From Actinomycetota bacterium (GTDB lineage: Bacteria; Actinomycetota; Actinomycetes; Streptosporangiales; Streptosporangiaceae): 29,274 nt of DNA. Below the pieces are notes generated by a model. That model did no database searches and was not told the origin of the DNA. It was given only the letters and a program-made list of their open reading frames with translations. Made by a program: the position numbers and the translations under genes. The stretch lies in assembly GCA_003168295.1 (NCBI GenBank), contig PMST01000641.1, forward strand, positions 12,958-42,231, given 5' to 3'. This document shows, piece after piece, positions 21,198 through 29,274 of the stretch; the stretch's first letter is position 1; every line of letters begins with the position of its first letter.

Positions 21198-24152
21198 ATG
21201 GGAGGTGTGCGGGGCGGGTCCTCCGGGCCGATGGTGGGCCGTGACCGCGAGCTGGCCCGGGTGACGGGTTTCCTGGATGACGCCTTGGCAGGCCGCGGGT
21301 GCCTGGTGCTGTGCACGGGTGAGGCGGGGATCGGGAAGACCCGGCTGGCGGAGGAGGTCGCCGCGTCGGCCGCCGCGAGGGGCGTGCCGGTGGCCTGGGC
21401 CCGGGCGGCGGACCGGGACAGCCTGCCGCCGTACGGCCTGTGGCAGCTGGCGCTGGACGAGCCCGCCGTCCGGGGCACCGGTGATGGCCAGTCCGGTGTG
21501 GGCCTGTGGTCGCGTGTCTTTGGTGACGCCGAACGCCCGGCGCTGGCTGATGGCGCTGATTCCGGTAGCGCCCAGCGGTTCGCGATGTTCGCGGAGGTTC
21601 GCCGGCGGCTGGCGCAGGCGGCTAGGCCGAGCGGGTTGCTGCTGGTGCTCGATGATCTGCAGTGGGCGGACGAGGCTTCGGCGGTCTTGCTCGCAGATGT
21701 CGTGCGCCAGCTGCGAGGCACGCTCATCTTGGTGCTGGCGACCTACCGGGAGTCGGCGGCCGGTGATACCAGCGCCGGGCTGCTGCCGCGTCTGTCGGCG
21801 GATGCCAACACCGAACGGGTGGACCTTGGTGGCCTGCCCGCCGGCGCGGTCGGGGATATGCTTCTCGCCGCCGGGCTGCCGGCCTCGGCCGAGGCGGCCG
21901 GTGTGGTGCACTCCGAAACGGGAGGCAACCCGTTCCTGGTCCGCGAGCTGGCCCGCATGCTGGCCGAGCAGCGGCGCGGCGGGCTGGTGCCGGGACGGGT
22001 GGCGGAGGTGACTGCCCACCGGCTGGCGCAGCTGCCGGATCGCGCCCGGGAGCTGGTGCAGACCGCCGCCGTCGCGGGCAACAGCTTCTCGGCCGGGGTG
22101 GTGGCCAGGATCCTGGACGTACCTGTGCTGGCCCTGCTCGGCCCGCTGGATGAGTGCCAAGCTGCCGGGTTCCTGGTGGCCGGGGACCGTCCCGGTGATC
22201 ACCGGTTTTCGCACGCGCTGGTCCGCTCGGCGGTGGCGGCCGGGCTGAGCGCCGCGGAGCAACGGCGGCTGCACGCCGCGGCGGCGGACGCGATCGAGGC
22301 CCTCTACGAGGGACGGCTGGAGCTGCACCTGGCTGAGGTCGCCCGGCACCGGGTCGAGGCATCGCTGCCCGGTGACCGGGCGGAGGCGGTGGCGGCGTGC
22401 GAGGCGGCCGCCGGGGTGGCGGCGGAGTCGCTGGCGTTCGAAGAGGCCGTGCGCCTGTACCGGCAGGCGCTGTCGGTCGGCGAGGGGGAGATCGGCGAGA
22501 ACGACCGCTCCCGGCTTGAGCTCGCCCTGGCTGAGGCCCTGCACCGCAGCGGCGACCTGCCCGGATCGCAGCAGACGGCGGCCGGAGTCGGCCGGCGGGC
22601 CGAGCGCCGGCGTGACCGGGGCTTGCTGGCCCGCACCGCGCTGGTCATGGAGGCCACCGGCGTGCCGGAATGGGACGGGGAGATCTGCCGCATCTGCGAG
22701 CAGGCCCTAGCCGGGGATGACCTTCCCGATGGTCTGCGGACCCGGGTCTCCTCGCGGTACGCGCAGGCGCTGGTGTACCGCGGCGAGTATGACCGGGCCG
22801 GACAGGTCAGCCGGGACGCGCTGGCCGCGGCCGGATCGGCGGGGGACCCGGTCGCGCTCGTGGACGCGCTCCGGGCCCGCCAGCTGGCTTGCTGTGCCCC
22901 CGACGGAGTCGCCGAACGGGCCGTGCTGGCCAGCCGGATGCTCGAGGCCGCCGACGCCGCGGGCAGCACCTGGCTCGAGCTGTGGGGGCGGCTATGGCGG
23001 ATCGACACCCTGTTTGAGACCGGTCAGCTGAGGAGCGTCCGGCGTGAGCTGGCCGACCTCGAAAGCTGCGTGGAACGGCTCCCCGGTCCGCTCGCGCAGT
23101 TGCACTTCCTGATGTACTCGGCGACGCTCGCGCTGGCGACCGGGCGCTTCACCGAGGCGACCCAGCTGGCCTGGCAGGCGTACAAGGTGTTCAGCGACAT
23201 GGGACACCCGGTCGCGTTCGGCGGCTGTTCAGCGATCCTCGGCCAGGCGGGCCTGCACATCGGGTTCGGCCGATCCGGCCTGATCGAGCTATGGGACCAG
23301 ATCCCCGCGCACCTGCGGGTGGAGGACGTGGACACCACCCGCGGCGTCGCCACCGTCTTCCCCGCGCTGACCCTCGCGCTGATCCGCCTGCACCAAGGCG
23401 ACCGTGCCGCCGCTGAGGCCGCCTATGCCCTGGCCGGACCGGTCCGGTCCTGGACGCCGTCACCGGCGCTGCGGATGGCGGCCTGGGCGCACGGGCTTGC
23501 GGTCGCCATCCGCCTCGGCCAGATGGCGGACATCGAGTTCCTGGCGGCGCGGTTCGAGCCGTTCCGCGGCCACCACGTCGCGAACGGCGCCGGGCCCGGA
23601 ACCTACATGGGCCCGGTCGAGCTGCCGCTCGGACAGGCGGCCGCCGCGCTGGGCCAGCTCGACCCGGCGATCGAGGACCTGCGGACGGCGGCCTCGATCT
23701 GCGACACCAACGGCACCCGAGGCTACGCCGTGCAAGCCCGCGTCGAACTCGCCGCCGCGCTCACCCGCCGGCAGGCGCCCGGCGACCGGGACGAGGCGCT
23801 GGCCGCGCTGGCCGCCGCCGCGCGCGAGGCCGGACAGCTCGGGATGGTCCCGTTCACCGAGTGGACCGGACAGCTGCAAGCCCAGCTGACGGCCGCGCCG
23901 GTCGGCGACTCACCGGCGCCGGCCGGCGACTCGCCCCTCAGCCCCCGCGAGCTCGAGGTGGCCCGGCTGGTCGGCCGGGGGCTGACGAACAAGCAGATCG
24001 GCCAGACCCTGTACGTCTCCGAGCGGACAGCCGAGAACCACGTTCAGCACATCTTGACCAAGCTCGGGCTCCGCAACCGCAGCCAGATCGCCGCCTGGGC
24101 CAGTGGCGAGCATGGCGCGTCATCTCTGAGTACCCAGGCCGACCGTGAATGA
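21198..24152 (+). CDS. Large LAL-type LuxR regulator (AAA ATPase)
   Basis: 984 residues. Walker A GEAGIGKT (41-48) follows the family start PMVGRDRELARVTGFLDDAL. Walker B is LLLVLDDLQWADEAS, then LILVLATYRES, the MalT/LAL AAA_16 signature. A long helical repeat region of about 500 residues may sense a ligand. The C-terminal LuxR helix-turn-helix is LSPRELEVARLVGRGLTNKQ, then YVSERTAENHVQHILTKLGL. Family members activate antibiotic, sugar or stress genes. The start may be ATG 21198 or 21231. The gene immediately downstream on the same strand (24248) is a candidate target: TGAGTA-type repeats lie between them. It is a different LAL subtype from the regulator at 12637. Confidence 0.92.
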   Translation: MGGVRGGSSGPMVGRDRELARVTGFLDDALAGRGCLVLCTGEAGIGKTRLAEEVAASAAARGVPVAWARAADRDSLPPYGLWQLALDEPAVRGTGDGQSGVGLWSRVFGDAERPALADGADSGSAQRFAMFAEVRRRLAQAARPSGLLLVLDDLQWADEASAVLLADVVRQLRGTLILVLATYRESAAGDTSAGLLPRLSADANTERVDLGGLPAGAVGDMLLAAGLPASAEAAGVVHSETGGNPFLVRELARMLAEQRRGGLVPGRVAEVTAHRLAQLPDRARELVQTAAVAGNSFSAGVVARILDVPVLALLGPLDECQAAGFLVAGDRPGDHRFSHALVRSAVAAGLSAAEQRRLHAAAADAIEALYEGRLELHLAEVARHRVEASLPGDRAEAVAACEAAAGVAAESLAFEEAVRLYRQALSVGEGEIGENDRSRLELALAEALHRSGDLPGSQQTAAGVGRRAERRRDRGLLARTALVMEATGVPEWDGEICRICEQALAGDDLPDGLRTRVSSRYAQALVYRGEYDRAGQVSRDALAAAGSAGDPVALVDALRARQLACCAPDGVAERAVLASRMLEAADAAGSTWLELWGRLWRIDTLFETGQLRSVRRELADLESCVERLPGPLAQLHFLMYSATLALATGRFTEATQLAWQAYKVFSDMGHPVAFGGCSAILGQAGLHIGFGRSGLIELWDQIPAHLRVEDVDTTRGVATVFPALTLALIRLHQGDRAAAEAAYALAGPVRSWTPSPALRMAAWAHGLAVAIRLGQMADIEFLAARFEPFRGHHVANGAGPGTYMGPVELPLGQAAAALGQLDPAIEDLRTAASICDTNGTRGYAVQARVELAAALTRRQAPGDRDEALAALAAAAREAGQLGMVPFTEWTGQLQAQLTAAPVGDSPAPAGDSPLSPRELEVARLVGRGLTNKQIGQTLYVSERTAENHVQHILTKLGLRNRSQIAAWASGEHGASSLSTQADRE

Positions 24153-24167
24153 GTACCCCAGTGAGTA
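24127..24167. repeat. TGAGTA repeats at the LAL/small-gene junction
   Basis: TGAGTACCC occurs at 24127 and 24150, and TGAGTA again at 24162, spanning the end of the LAL gene and the leader of the next gene. They could be activator sites for the gene at 24248. Confidence 0.4.
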
Positions 24168-24247
24168 ATTCCCCCGATGGCCGGACCCGGGCTTTCCCGT
24201 AGCGTCCTTCCTGCCAGCACAAACTCGAGGAAAGGCAGGACAAAGAC

Positions 24248-24532
24248 ATGGCACACATCCACATCGCGGCGACGCCCGGGGTAACGATCGACGGCTTTCG
24301 CGCGGTCGCTGCCAAGCACAACCCGCCCCAGGACATCGACGGACTGCTCGCCTGGGCGGCCGGCACGGACTCCAGCGGGCTCCACGTGGTGACCGTGTGG
24401 GAGTCCAAGGCGCACCAGGACCGGTGGTCCGCCGAGCAGCTCTTCCCCGCGTTCCAGGCGCTCGGCATGACCGATGTGACGTCGAACATGGAGTTCACCG
24501 AATACGACGCGGACGAACTGTACATCCGCTGA
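24248..24532 (+). CDS. Small ABM-like dimeric-barrel protein
   Basis: 94 residues: MAHIHIAATPGVTIDGFRAV at the start, GLHVVTVWESKAHQDRW in the middle (about 64% of the way in a beta strand plus helix), and FTEYDADELYIR at the end. The VTVWES plus short helix pattern is typical of small antibiotic-biosynthesis-monooxygenase-like proteins; an enzymatic role is not certain. It starts 95 bases after a LAL regulator on the same strand. Purine-rich AGGCAGGAC precedes the ATG. Two hairpins follow the stop. Confidence 0.7.
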   Translation: MAHIHIAATPGVTIDGFRAVAAKHNPPQDIDGLLAWAAGTDSSGLHVVTVWESKAHQDRWSAEQLFPAFQALGMTDVTSNMEFTEYDADELYIR

Positions 24533-24539
24533 GCGCCGG

Positions 24540-24612
24540 ACCCGGATGCCGGGTCGCGCGGCGGCCTCGAGCAGCGAAGATCCCCCGGCCGCCGGTCCAT
24601 CCGGCGGCCGGG
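24540..24612. terminator. Two hairpins between convergent genes
   Basis: ACCCGG-ATG-CCGGGT (24540-24554) is followed by a strong perfect 12-bp stem, CCCGGCCGCCGG with CCGGCGGCCGGG around TCCAT (24584-24612). They lie between the stops of the ABM-like gene and the alcohol dehydrogenase and would serve both strands. Confidence 0.75.
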
Positions 24613-24655
24613 AATCCTCCCCGGACATCACCCAGCCGAGGCGGACATGCCCCGA

Positions 24656-25693
24656 TTAAGCGGTGTCCCGGTCGTTGACGAGAACAGCCGCCCCGTCGAA
24701 CAGGCCCGCCTTGAGGTCCTGCAGCGCCTGTTGCGCTCGCGACATCGGGTACACATGGGTGGTGGCCCGGACCTTGTGACGGATGGCGAAGGCGAGAAAC
24801 TCCCGGCCATCGTCACGAGTGTTGGAGGTGACGCTGCGTAGTTCCTTTTCATAGAACAGTTCGTGCTCATAGTTCAGCGACGGTATGTCGGTCAGATGGA
24901 TCCCGGCCACGGCGAGGACTCCCCCGCGGTCCAGCGCCCGCATCGCGACGGGCACGAGATCCCCGACCGGCGCGAACAGGATCGCGCTGTCCAGGAGTTC
25001 GGGGGGGGAATCATACGCACCCCTCGCCGACGCGGCGCCTAGCTCAAGTGCCAGCCGCTGGGACGCCTCGCCGCGGGTAAGGGCGTGGACCGTCGCACCT
25101 TGCGCCAGCGCTACCTGGGCGACCAGGTGGGCGCTGTCGCCGAATCCGTACAACCCGAGCCTGCCGCGGGTCGGCAGCGATGCGCGCAGGAGCGCCCGGT
25201 AGCCGATGATCCCGGCGCACAGCAGCGGCGCCAGCTCGACATCCGCTATGTCGGCGGGCAGCCGGTAGGCGAACGCCGCCGGCACGGTCGTGTACTCTGC
25301 GTAGCCACCGTCGGCATCCCAGCCGGTGTAGAGCGAGTTAGGGCATAGATTTTCGTGGCCGCGGCGGCAGTAGACGCAGGTTCCGTCGGTGTACCGCAGC
25401 CACGCGACGCCGATCCGGTCCCCGACGACGTAATCGGTAACGCCGTCGCCCAGGGCCGCGACCAGGCCCACGACCATGTGACCGGGCGTGACGTGCTCAC
25501 GGTGCACCGGCAGATCGCCCTCGCTGACGTGCAGGTCAGTGCGGCAGACGGCGCAGGCTAGGACCTGAACCAGCAGTTCGCCGGGAGCTGCGGCGGGCAC
25601 GGGTTTCTCCACATACCTCAGCGGGCTGGTCTCGATCGGTCCTGGCTGGCTGAGCACCCACGCCTGCATCGTTTTCGAGCTGCCAACAGTCAT
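24656..25693 (-). CDS. Zinc-type alcohol dehydrogenase with altered metal-site residues
   Basis: 345 residues, MDR superfamily, closest by eye to the group typified by AWLR-x-T-x-G...YTGWDxDGGYAEY. It oxidises alcohols or reduces aldehydes with NAD(P). Catalytic zinc ligands are Cys50 (VCRTDLH), His72 and Cys159 (LLCAG). The residue after His72 is Met73 (PGHMVVG) where Glu is nearly always found. The structural-zinc loop reads [16 protein letters not shown]: Cys106, Cys109 and Cys117 are kept, but the first ligand is Asp103 instead of Cys. The coenzyme turn is [10 protein letters not shown]. It is divergent from the PHA synthase, and such enzymes often sit with universal stress proteins in actinomycetes. 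Confidence 0.9.
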   Translation of the reverse strand: MTVGSSKTMQAWVLSQPGPIETSPLRYVEKPVPAAAPGELLVQVLACAVCRTDLHVSEGDLPVHREHVTPGHMVVGLVAALGDGVTDYVVGDRIGVAWLRYTDGTCVYCRRGHENLCPNSLYTGWDADGGYAEYTTVPAAFAYRLPADIADVELAPLLCAGIIGYRALLRASLPTRGRLGLYGFGDSAHLVAQVALAQGATVHALTRGEASQRLALELGAASARGAYDSPPELLDSAILFAPVGDLVPVAMRALDRGGVLAVAGIHLTDIPSLNYEHELFYEKELRSVTSNTRDDGREFLAFAIRHKVRATTHVYPMSRAQQALQDLKAGLFDGAAVLVNDRDTA

Positions 25694-25855
25694 CCCTTAC
25701 CCCAATCCAACTGGCGGCCTCGAACGGTCCAAAGCACCGACGCCCAGGACGGGCGGCGCGTCAGCACAACTGTGCACCTTCAGGCCCGGCCGCCGCCACT
25801 CCGCGACCCGCCGCACAGCGGTGTTCATTGAGTGGGAAACAGGGGTGCCGCCTAT

Positions 25856-25901
25856 GCCCGAACGGGCTTAGCGTATGGACGATCGGTGGGACCTGCGGCC
25901 C
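25856..25901. promoter_or_regulatory. Inverted repeats upstream of the PHA synthase
   Basis: GCCCG-AA-CGGGC (25856-25867) is a perfect 5-2-5 palindrome. GGGACCTGCGGCCC (25888-25901) has the GGGAC...GxCCC frame of DosR/DevR-type boxes, but the match is partial. Both lie 50-100 bases before the start codon. Confidence 0.3.
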
Positions 25902-25953
25902 GCGAGCGCGGGGCGGCTCGTCCTACTCGGCTGCCTATCTTGGAGCGAGTTTG

Positions 25954-27693
25954 ATGTCCGAGCAACCCCCAGATCCGACCCGCTGGCTGGCCGACCTGAT
26001 GAAGGCGGACCACACCGTGTTGTGGCCGGCCGGTGACGCCTTCGATACCTCCAAGGCGCTCGCCGCCGCCGCGACATCGTGGACGAAGGCGGTCGCGGAC
26101 TATACCGCCTGGCAGCTCAACACGCTGCAGCAGATGGCAGCCCTCTGGACGGCGGGCATGCCGGGAGCCGGTGCCGCGGCCGCCCCGGTGACGGACAAGC
26201 GCTTCGCCGGGGAGGAATGGACCAAGAACCCGGGCTTTGACGCGTTGGCCAGGATTTATCTCGCCCAAACCGAGCAGGTGCGCAAGGCACTGGAGGCCGC
26301 ACCTCTGGATGAGCGCAGCAAGGCGCAGTGGGGATTCGCGCTGCGCCAGCTGACCGATGCGCTGAGCCCGGCGAACATGCTGGTAACGAACCCGGAGGCG
26401 CTCCAGCTCGCGGTGGAAACCAAGGGCGCCAGTCTGGCCGAGGGCCTGCGTTTGTTCACCGAAGACCTGGCGCGGGGCCGGATCGCGATGACCGACGAAA
26501 CGGCCTTCGAGGTGGGCCGCAACATCTGCACGACGCCGGGCAGCGTGATCTACCAGAACGAGCTGATGCAGCTGATCCAGTACGTCCCGACAGCCACCCG
26601 CGTGCACAAGCGCCCGCTTGTCATCGTGCCACCCTGCATTAACAAGTACTACATTCTCGACCTTCAGCCGCAGAACTCGTTCGTTGCGCACGCGGTAGCG
26701 CAGGGCCACACGGTCTTCCTCGTTTCCTGGCGCAACGCCGGTCCCGGGCAGGCCAAGCTGAGCTGGGATGACTACATCGAGCAGGGTGTCCTGAGGGCCA
26801 TCGACGTGGCGCGGCGCATCGCCAAGGCCGACAAGGTGAACGCGCTTGGTTTCTGCGTTGGTGGCACGTTGCTAGCGAGCGCTCTAGCAGTGCAAGCGGC
26901 CCGCGGTGAACACCCAGCCGCCAGCATGACGTTGCTGACCACGCTGCTGGACTTCACCGATACCGGCGAGCTCGGCCTGCTGGTCAGCGAACAGGGGGTC
27001 GCCGCGCGCGAAGCGAAAATTGGCCAGGGTGGCCTGCTCAAGGGAAGCGAACTGGCGCAGGTGTTCGCCTCATTGCGCGCCAACGACCTGATCTGGCCGT
27101 ACGTGGTCAAGGGCTACCTGGAGGGCAAGGCTCCGCCCGCTTTCGATCTGCTGTACTGGAACAGCGACGACACCAATCTGCCAGGACCGATGTACTGCTG
27201 GTACCTCCGCAACACCTACCTGGCGAACAAGCTGCGGGAGCCCGGTGGCACGGTGCAATGCGGCGAGCCGGTCGATCTCGGCGCGATCGACGTGCCGGCC
27301 TTCATCTACGCTTCCAAAGAGGACCATATTGTGCCGTGGAAGTCGGCCTACGCCAGCACGCAGCTGTTGCGGGGCGACACTTCGTTCGTGCTCGGGGCGA
27401 GCGGCCACATCGCCGGCGTGATCAACCCGCCGGCGAAGAACAAGCGCAACTACTGGACCGTGGCCCGAACCGAGGCACCAGATGCCGCCGATGGCCAGGC
27501 CCGGCTGGACGCCGACCCGGACAGCTGGTTTGACGTCGCTGAGAGCGTCCCCGGCAGTTGGTGGCCAGCCTGGATCGACTGGCTCGCACCGCACAGCGGG
27601 ACGAAGGTGGCCGTCCGCAAGAAGCTAGGCAACGCCGAGTTCTCGCCAATTGAGGAGGCTCCCGGCAGCTACGTGAAGGAGAAGGCCCCCTGA
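25954..27693 (+). CDS. phaC: Class I poly(3-hydroxyalkanoate) synthase
   Basis: 579 residues from ATG 25954, chosen because GGAG lies 8 bases before it; the frame is open to 25828 without family likeness. It polymerises (R)-3-hydroxyacyl-CoA into storage polyester at granule surfaces. The PhaC N-terminal domain contains KNPGFDALARIYLAQTEQVR. The catalytic domain has the lipase-like box GFCVGG with Cys301, Asp457 in KEDHIVPW and His485 in GASGHIAGVINPPAKNKR. The Asp-to-His spacing of 28 matches the Cupriavidus enzyme as I recall it. NLPGPMYCWYLRNTYLANKL is typical of class I. No phaA, phaB, phasin or phaR is in the window. Its nearest likeness seems proteobacterial, so transfer is possible. 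It is convergent with a universal stress gene 10 bases away. Confidence 0.95.
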   Translation: MSEQPPDPTRWLADLMKADHTVLWPAGDAFDTSKALAAAATSWTKAVADYTAWQLNTLQQMAALWTAGMPGAGAAAAPVTDKRFAGEEWTKNPGFDALARIYLAQTEQVRKALEAAPLDERSKAQWGFALRQLTDALSPANMLVTNPEALQLAVETKGASLAEGLRLFTEDLARGRIAMTDETAFEVGRNICTTPGSVIYQNELMQLIQYVPTATRVHKRPLVIVPPCINKYYILDLQPQNSFVAHAVAQGHTVFLVSWRNAGPGQAKLSWDDYIEQGVLRAIDVARRIAKADKVNALGFCVGGTLLASALAVQAARGEHPAASMTLLTTLLDFTDTGELGLLVSEQGVAAREAKIGQGGLLKGSELAQVFASLRANDLIWPYVVKGYLEGKAPPAFDLLYWNSDDTNLPGPMYCWYLRNTYLANKLREPGGTVQCGEPVDLGAIDVPAFIYASKEDHIVPWKSAYASTQLLRGDTSFVLGASGHIAGVINPPAKNKRNYWTVARTEAPDAADGQARLDADPDSWFDVAESVPGSWWPAWIDWLAPHSGTKVAVRKKLGNAEFSPIEEAPGSYVKEKAP

Positions 27694-27703
27694 CGTTCCA
27701 GGG

Positions 27704-28171
27704 TCATCCGCGCCGGACCGGGGGCGGCGCCTGGTCGCCGTGAACGATGAACACCGGGCAGGACGCATGCTCGGCCACGTTCGCGCTCACCGAGCCCAGC
27801 AAAAGCCCGGCGAAACCGCCGTGGCCACGGCTGCCGACGACGAGCACGGTAGCGCCCTCGCCAGCTTCGAGAAGCACCTTGGCCGCACCCCCCTCCCGCA
27901 CCTGCAACCGCAGGCCCGCCGGCTGCTGATCACTGAATACGGCCCGCACGGCGTCATCGAGAACCTTCACCATGTCCTGGCTAGGGTCCCAGTCTGGCGC
28001 GATGGCAGCCCAGCCAAACGACTGCGGGTACTCCCAGGCGGCCACAGCATCCAGCCGTGCGCCGAAGATCGCCGCGAAGTGAGCGGCCCATCTCAGAGCG
28101 TCCAGAGAATGCCGTGATCCGTCCACGCCGACGACAATCCTGCCCTCGCCTCTATCGGGACCTACCGTCAT
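27704..28171 (-). CDS. Universal stress protein (UspA family), ATP-binding type
   Basis: 155 residues, single Usp domain. Start strand RIVVGVDGSRHSLDALRWAA (11-30) and the ATP-binding signature VVGSRGHGGFAGLLLGSVSA near the C-terminus (G-x2-G-x9-G-S) are complete, so nucleotide binding is likely. The ending CPVFIVHG is typical. Such proteins help survival under starvation or low oxygen, though mechanisms vary. GGAGGAG lies about 9 bases before the ATG. The leader overlaps a SnoaL-like relic. It may be co-transcribed with the dehydrogenase gene upstream at 28331. Confidence 0.92.
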   Translation of the reverse strand: MTVGPDRGEGRIVVGVDGSRHSLDALRWAAHFAAIFGARLDAVAAWEYPQSFGWAAIAPDWDPSQDMVKVLDDAVRAVFSDQQPAGLRLQVREGGAAKVLLEAGEGATVLVVGSRGHGGFAGLLLGSVSANVAEHASCPVFIVHGDQAPPPVRRG

Positions 28172-28195
28172 GGCCTGCTCCTCCGCATCGATCTG

Positions 28196-28321
28196 TTCCG
28201 TTAACGCCGAGCGCTTCGAAGACGTTAGCGGGTCGAGGTAGTCCCGCCAATGGATGATCTTACGATCCTTGATCGTAACGACTGAGATGTAGTGGTCGCC
28301 GTTAGCTGACGGGTAGGTGAT
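28196..28321 (-). pseudogene. C-terminal relic of a SnoaL/NTF2-like protein
   Basis: Just after the stop of the dehydrogenase, in the same frame, the sequence reads ITYPSANGDHYISVVTIKDR, then KIIHWRDYLDPL. The element KIxHWRDYxDP is characteristic of SnoaL-like NTF2 proteins. The expected continuation NVFEALGVNGT follows in another frame, so one base is missing near 28226-28227. The first two thirds of the gene are gone. There is no start codon of its own, and the relic runs into the leader of the universal stress gene. Confidence 0.6.
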
Positions 28322-28330
28322 TCTGGCAGG

Positions 28331-29254
28331 TCAGGGTGTGGCGTAGATGGCGGCCAGGTCGTCGTCGGCGTGCCCGGCGGCCGCGGCGCGCCGCCACCGG
28401 GGCAGCAGCGCGCTGGTGAGGGTGAGCTCGGCGCCGCTGGCCTGCGCAGCCTGCGCCGCGAGGTCGGCGTCCTTGAGCGCATGCTTGAGCGCGAACGCGG
28501 GGGTGAAATCGCCGGCCAGCATGGCGCGGGCCTTTTGCGTCGCGTAGGGCGATCCCAGCGGCGTCGACTCCAGCAGGTCCACGATCGCGGCGGGGTCCAG
28601 GTCGAGCTGCCGGGCGAAGGAGAGGGTTTCCGCCGTGGTTTCGGCGAGGTCAGCGAGCCAGTTGTTGAGTACCAGCTTGGCTCGGGTGCCGTGGCCGGCC
28701 GGGCCGAGCCAGGTGGTGGCCCGGCCGAGCGCGGCGAACACCGGGGCGACGGCTTCCTGCATCCAGGAAGGGCCGCTGGCCAGGATGGTCAGCTCCCCGG
28801 CCTGGGCCGGCCCCTGGCTTCCCGAGACCGGGGCATCGAAGAAGCTCACCTGATACCGGGTGGCGGTGTTGACGAACCGTTCGGTCCATTCCATCCCGAC
28901 GGTGGCCATCTGCACCCAGATCAGGCCGGGGGACATGTTCAGTTCCCCGTCTGGCCCGCGCAATGCCTGTTCGGTGGCGGGCCCGTCGGCCAGCATGGTG
29001 ATGAGGACCTGGGCGCCCTCGACGGCTTCGGCCGGGCTGGCCGCCGCGGTCGCGCCGTCCTCGATGAGGGCGGCTGCGTGGCTGGCGGTGCGGTCCCACG
29101 CCCGCACCCGGAAACCGGCCCTGGCCAGGTTGGCGGCCATCGGGCCGCCCATCCGCCCGGTGCCGAGAAACGCGATCACCGGTGTGGCCGTGGGTAGGCT
29201 GTGGCCGGGACGGGCTGGTGTGATCTGCTGTGCTGCGAGCTGGGCGGTAGTCAT
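28331..29254 (-). CDS. NAD(P)-dependent beta-hydroxyacid dehydrogenase (3-hydroxyisobutyrate dehydrogenase family)
   Basis: 307 residues. The N-terminal Rossmann domain starts after a 25-residue lead: VIAFLGTGRMGGPMAANLAR (26-45), then VRAWDRT, which suggests NADP preference through Arg. The substrate motif FDAPVSGSQGPAQAGELTIL (139-158) and the catalytic Lys193 in GHGTRAKLVLNNWL are both present. The C-terminal helical domain ends normally. Family members oxidise 3-hydroxyisobutyrate, tartronate semialdehyde or imines; the exact substrate is not evident. AGGAGG lies 5 bases before the ATG. The gene is complete, with its promoter beyond the window edge. Confidence 0.92.
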   Translation of the reverse strand: MTTAQLAAQQITPARPGHSLPTATPVIAFLGTGRMGGPMAANLARAGFRVRAWDRTASHAAALIEDGATAAASPAEAVEGAQVLITMLADGPATEQALRGPDGELNMSPGLIWVQMATVGMEWTERFVNTATRYQVSFFDAPVSGSQGPAQAGELTILASGPSWMQEAVAPVFAALGRATTWLGPAGHGTRAKLVLNNWLADLAETTAETLSFARQLDLDPAAIVDLLESTPLGSPYATQKARAMLAGDFTPAFALKHALKDADLAAQAAQASGAELTLTSALLPRWRRAAAAGHADDDLAAIYATP

Positions 29255-29259
29255 TCCGT

Positions 29260-29265
29260 CCTCCT
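29260..29265 (-). promoter_or_regulatory. Ribosome binding site of the dehydrogenase
   Basis: AGGAGG on the minus strand, 5 bases from the ATG at 29254. It confirms that the gene is complete at the window edge. Confidence 0.75.
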
Positions 29266-29274
29266 GCCGATTGG

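Noticed and set aside
20934..22544. 536-codon minus-strand frame across peroxiredoxin end and LAL start
   Set aside because: Antisense shadow spanning two confirmed genes and a terminator; translation is Gln/Arg/Pro-rich without motifs.

Overview
The window is GC-rich, densely coded DNA of the kind seen in soil actinomycetes: strong G/C bias in third codon positions, long antisense shadow ORFs, GTG starts, actinobacterial TetR and LAL (large ATP-binding LuxR) regulators, and a DHA2 transporter. No ribosomal or other marker gene allows a finer placement. The gene set is accessory: transporters, regulators, hydrolases, small monooxygenase-like proteins and redox enzymes, with much gene decay.

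Left part (1-5.6 kb). The 3' end of a DHA2 drug exporter with an unusual C-terminal winged-helix-like domain is followed by a hairpin and a complete tRNA-Val(GAC). Next come a VOC/glyoxalase gene, a small tyrosine-integrase relic, a DNA glycosylase split by a one-base frameshift, a haloperoxidase-like hydrolase split by a second frameshift, relics resembling a tautomerase and a DUF4331 protein, an intact alpha/beta hydrolase and an N-terminal scrap of a DXS gene. This reads as an old integration zone beside a tRNA gene.

Middle part (5.6-12.5 kb). A protein with a possible ribbon-helix-helix end and a HIT-like protein are followed by an MFS exporter divergent from a TetR repressor, with tandem TetR-type operators between them. 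Then come an antibiotic-biosynthesis-monooxygenase-like protein with a methyltransferase tail relic behind it, a D-2-hydroxyacid dehydrogenase and a DUF1801 protein.

Right-centre (12.6-24.6 kb). A LAL regulator lies just upstream of a fused alpha/beta hydrolase-glycosyltransferase and an NTF2-like protein, probably one transcription unit. A secreted type-B carboxylesterase is divergent from a second TetR regulator across a perfect inverted repeat. A 1-Cys peroxiredoxin, a second, larger LAL regulator and a small dimeric-barrel-like protein follow.

Right end (24.6-29.3 kb). A zinc alcohol dehydrogenase with altered metal-site residues, a class I PHA synthase, a universal stress protein, a SnoaL-like relic and a 3-hydroxyisobutyrate-dehydrogenase-type enzyme form a group that recalls the low-oxygen/dormancy gene sets of actinomycetes. 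No CRISPR array, intact insertion sequence, rRNA or origin was seen. The features of most interest are the Cys-nucleophile hydrolase-glycosyltransferase fusion, the transporter with a fused winged helix, and the clustered relics beside tRNA-Val.
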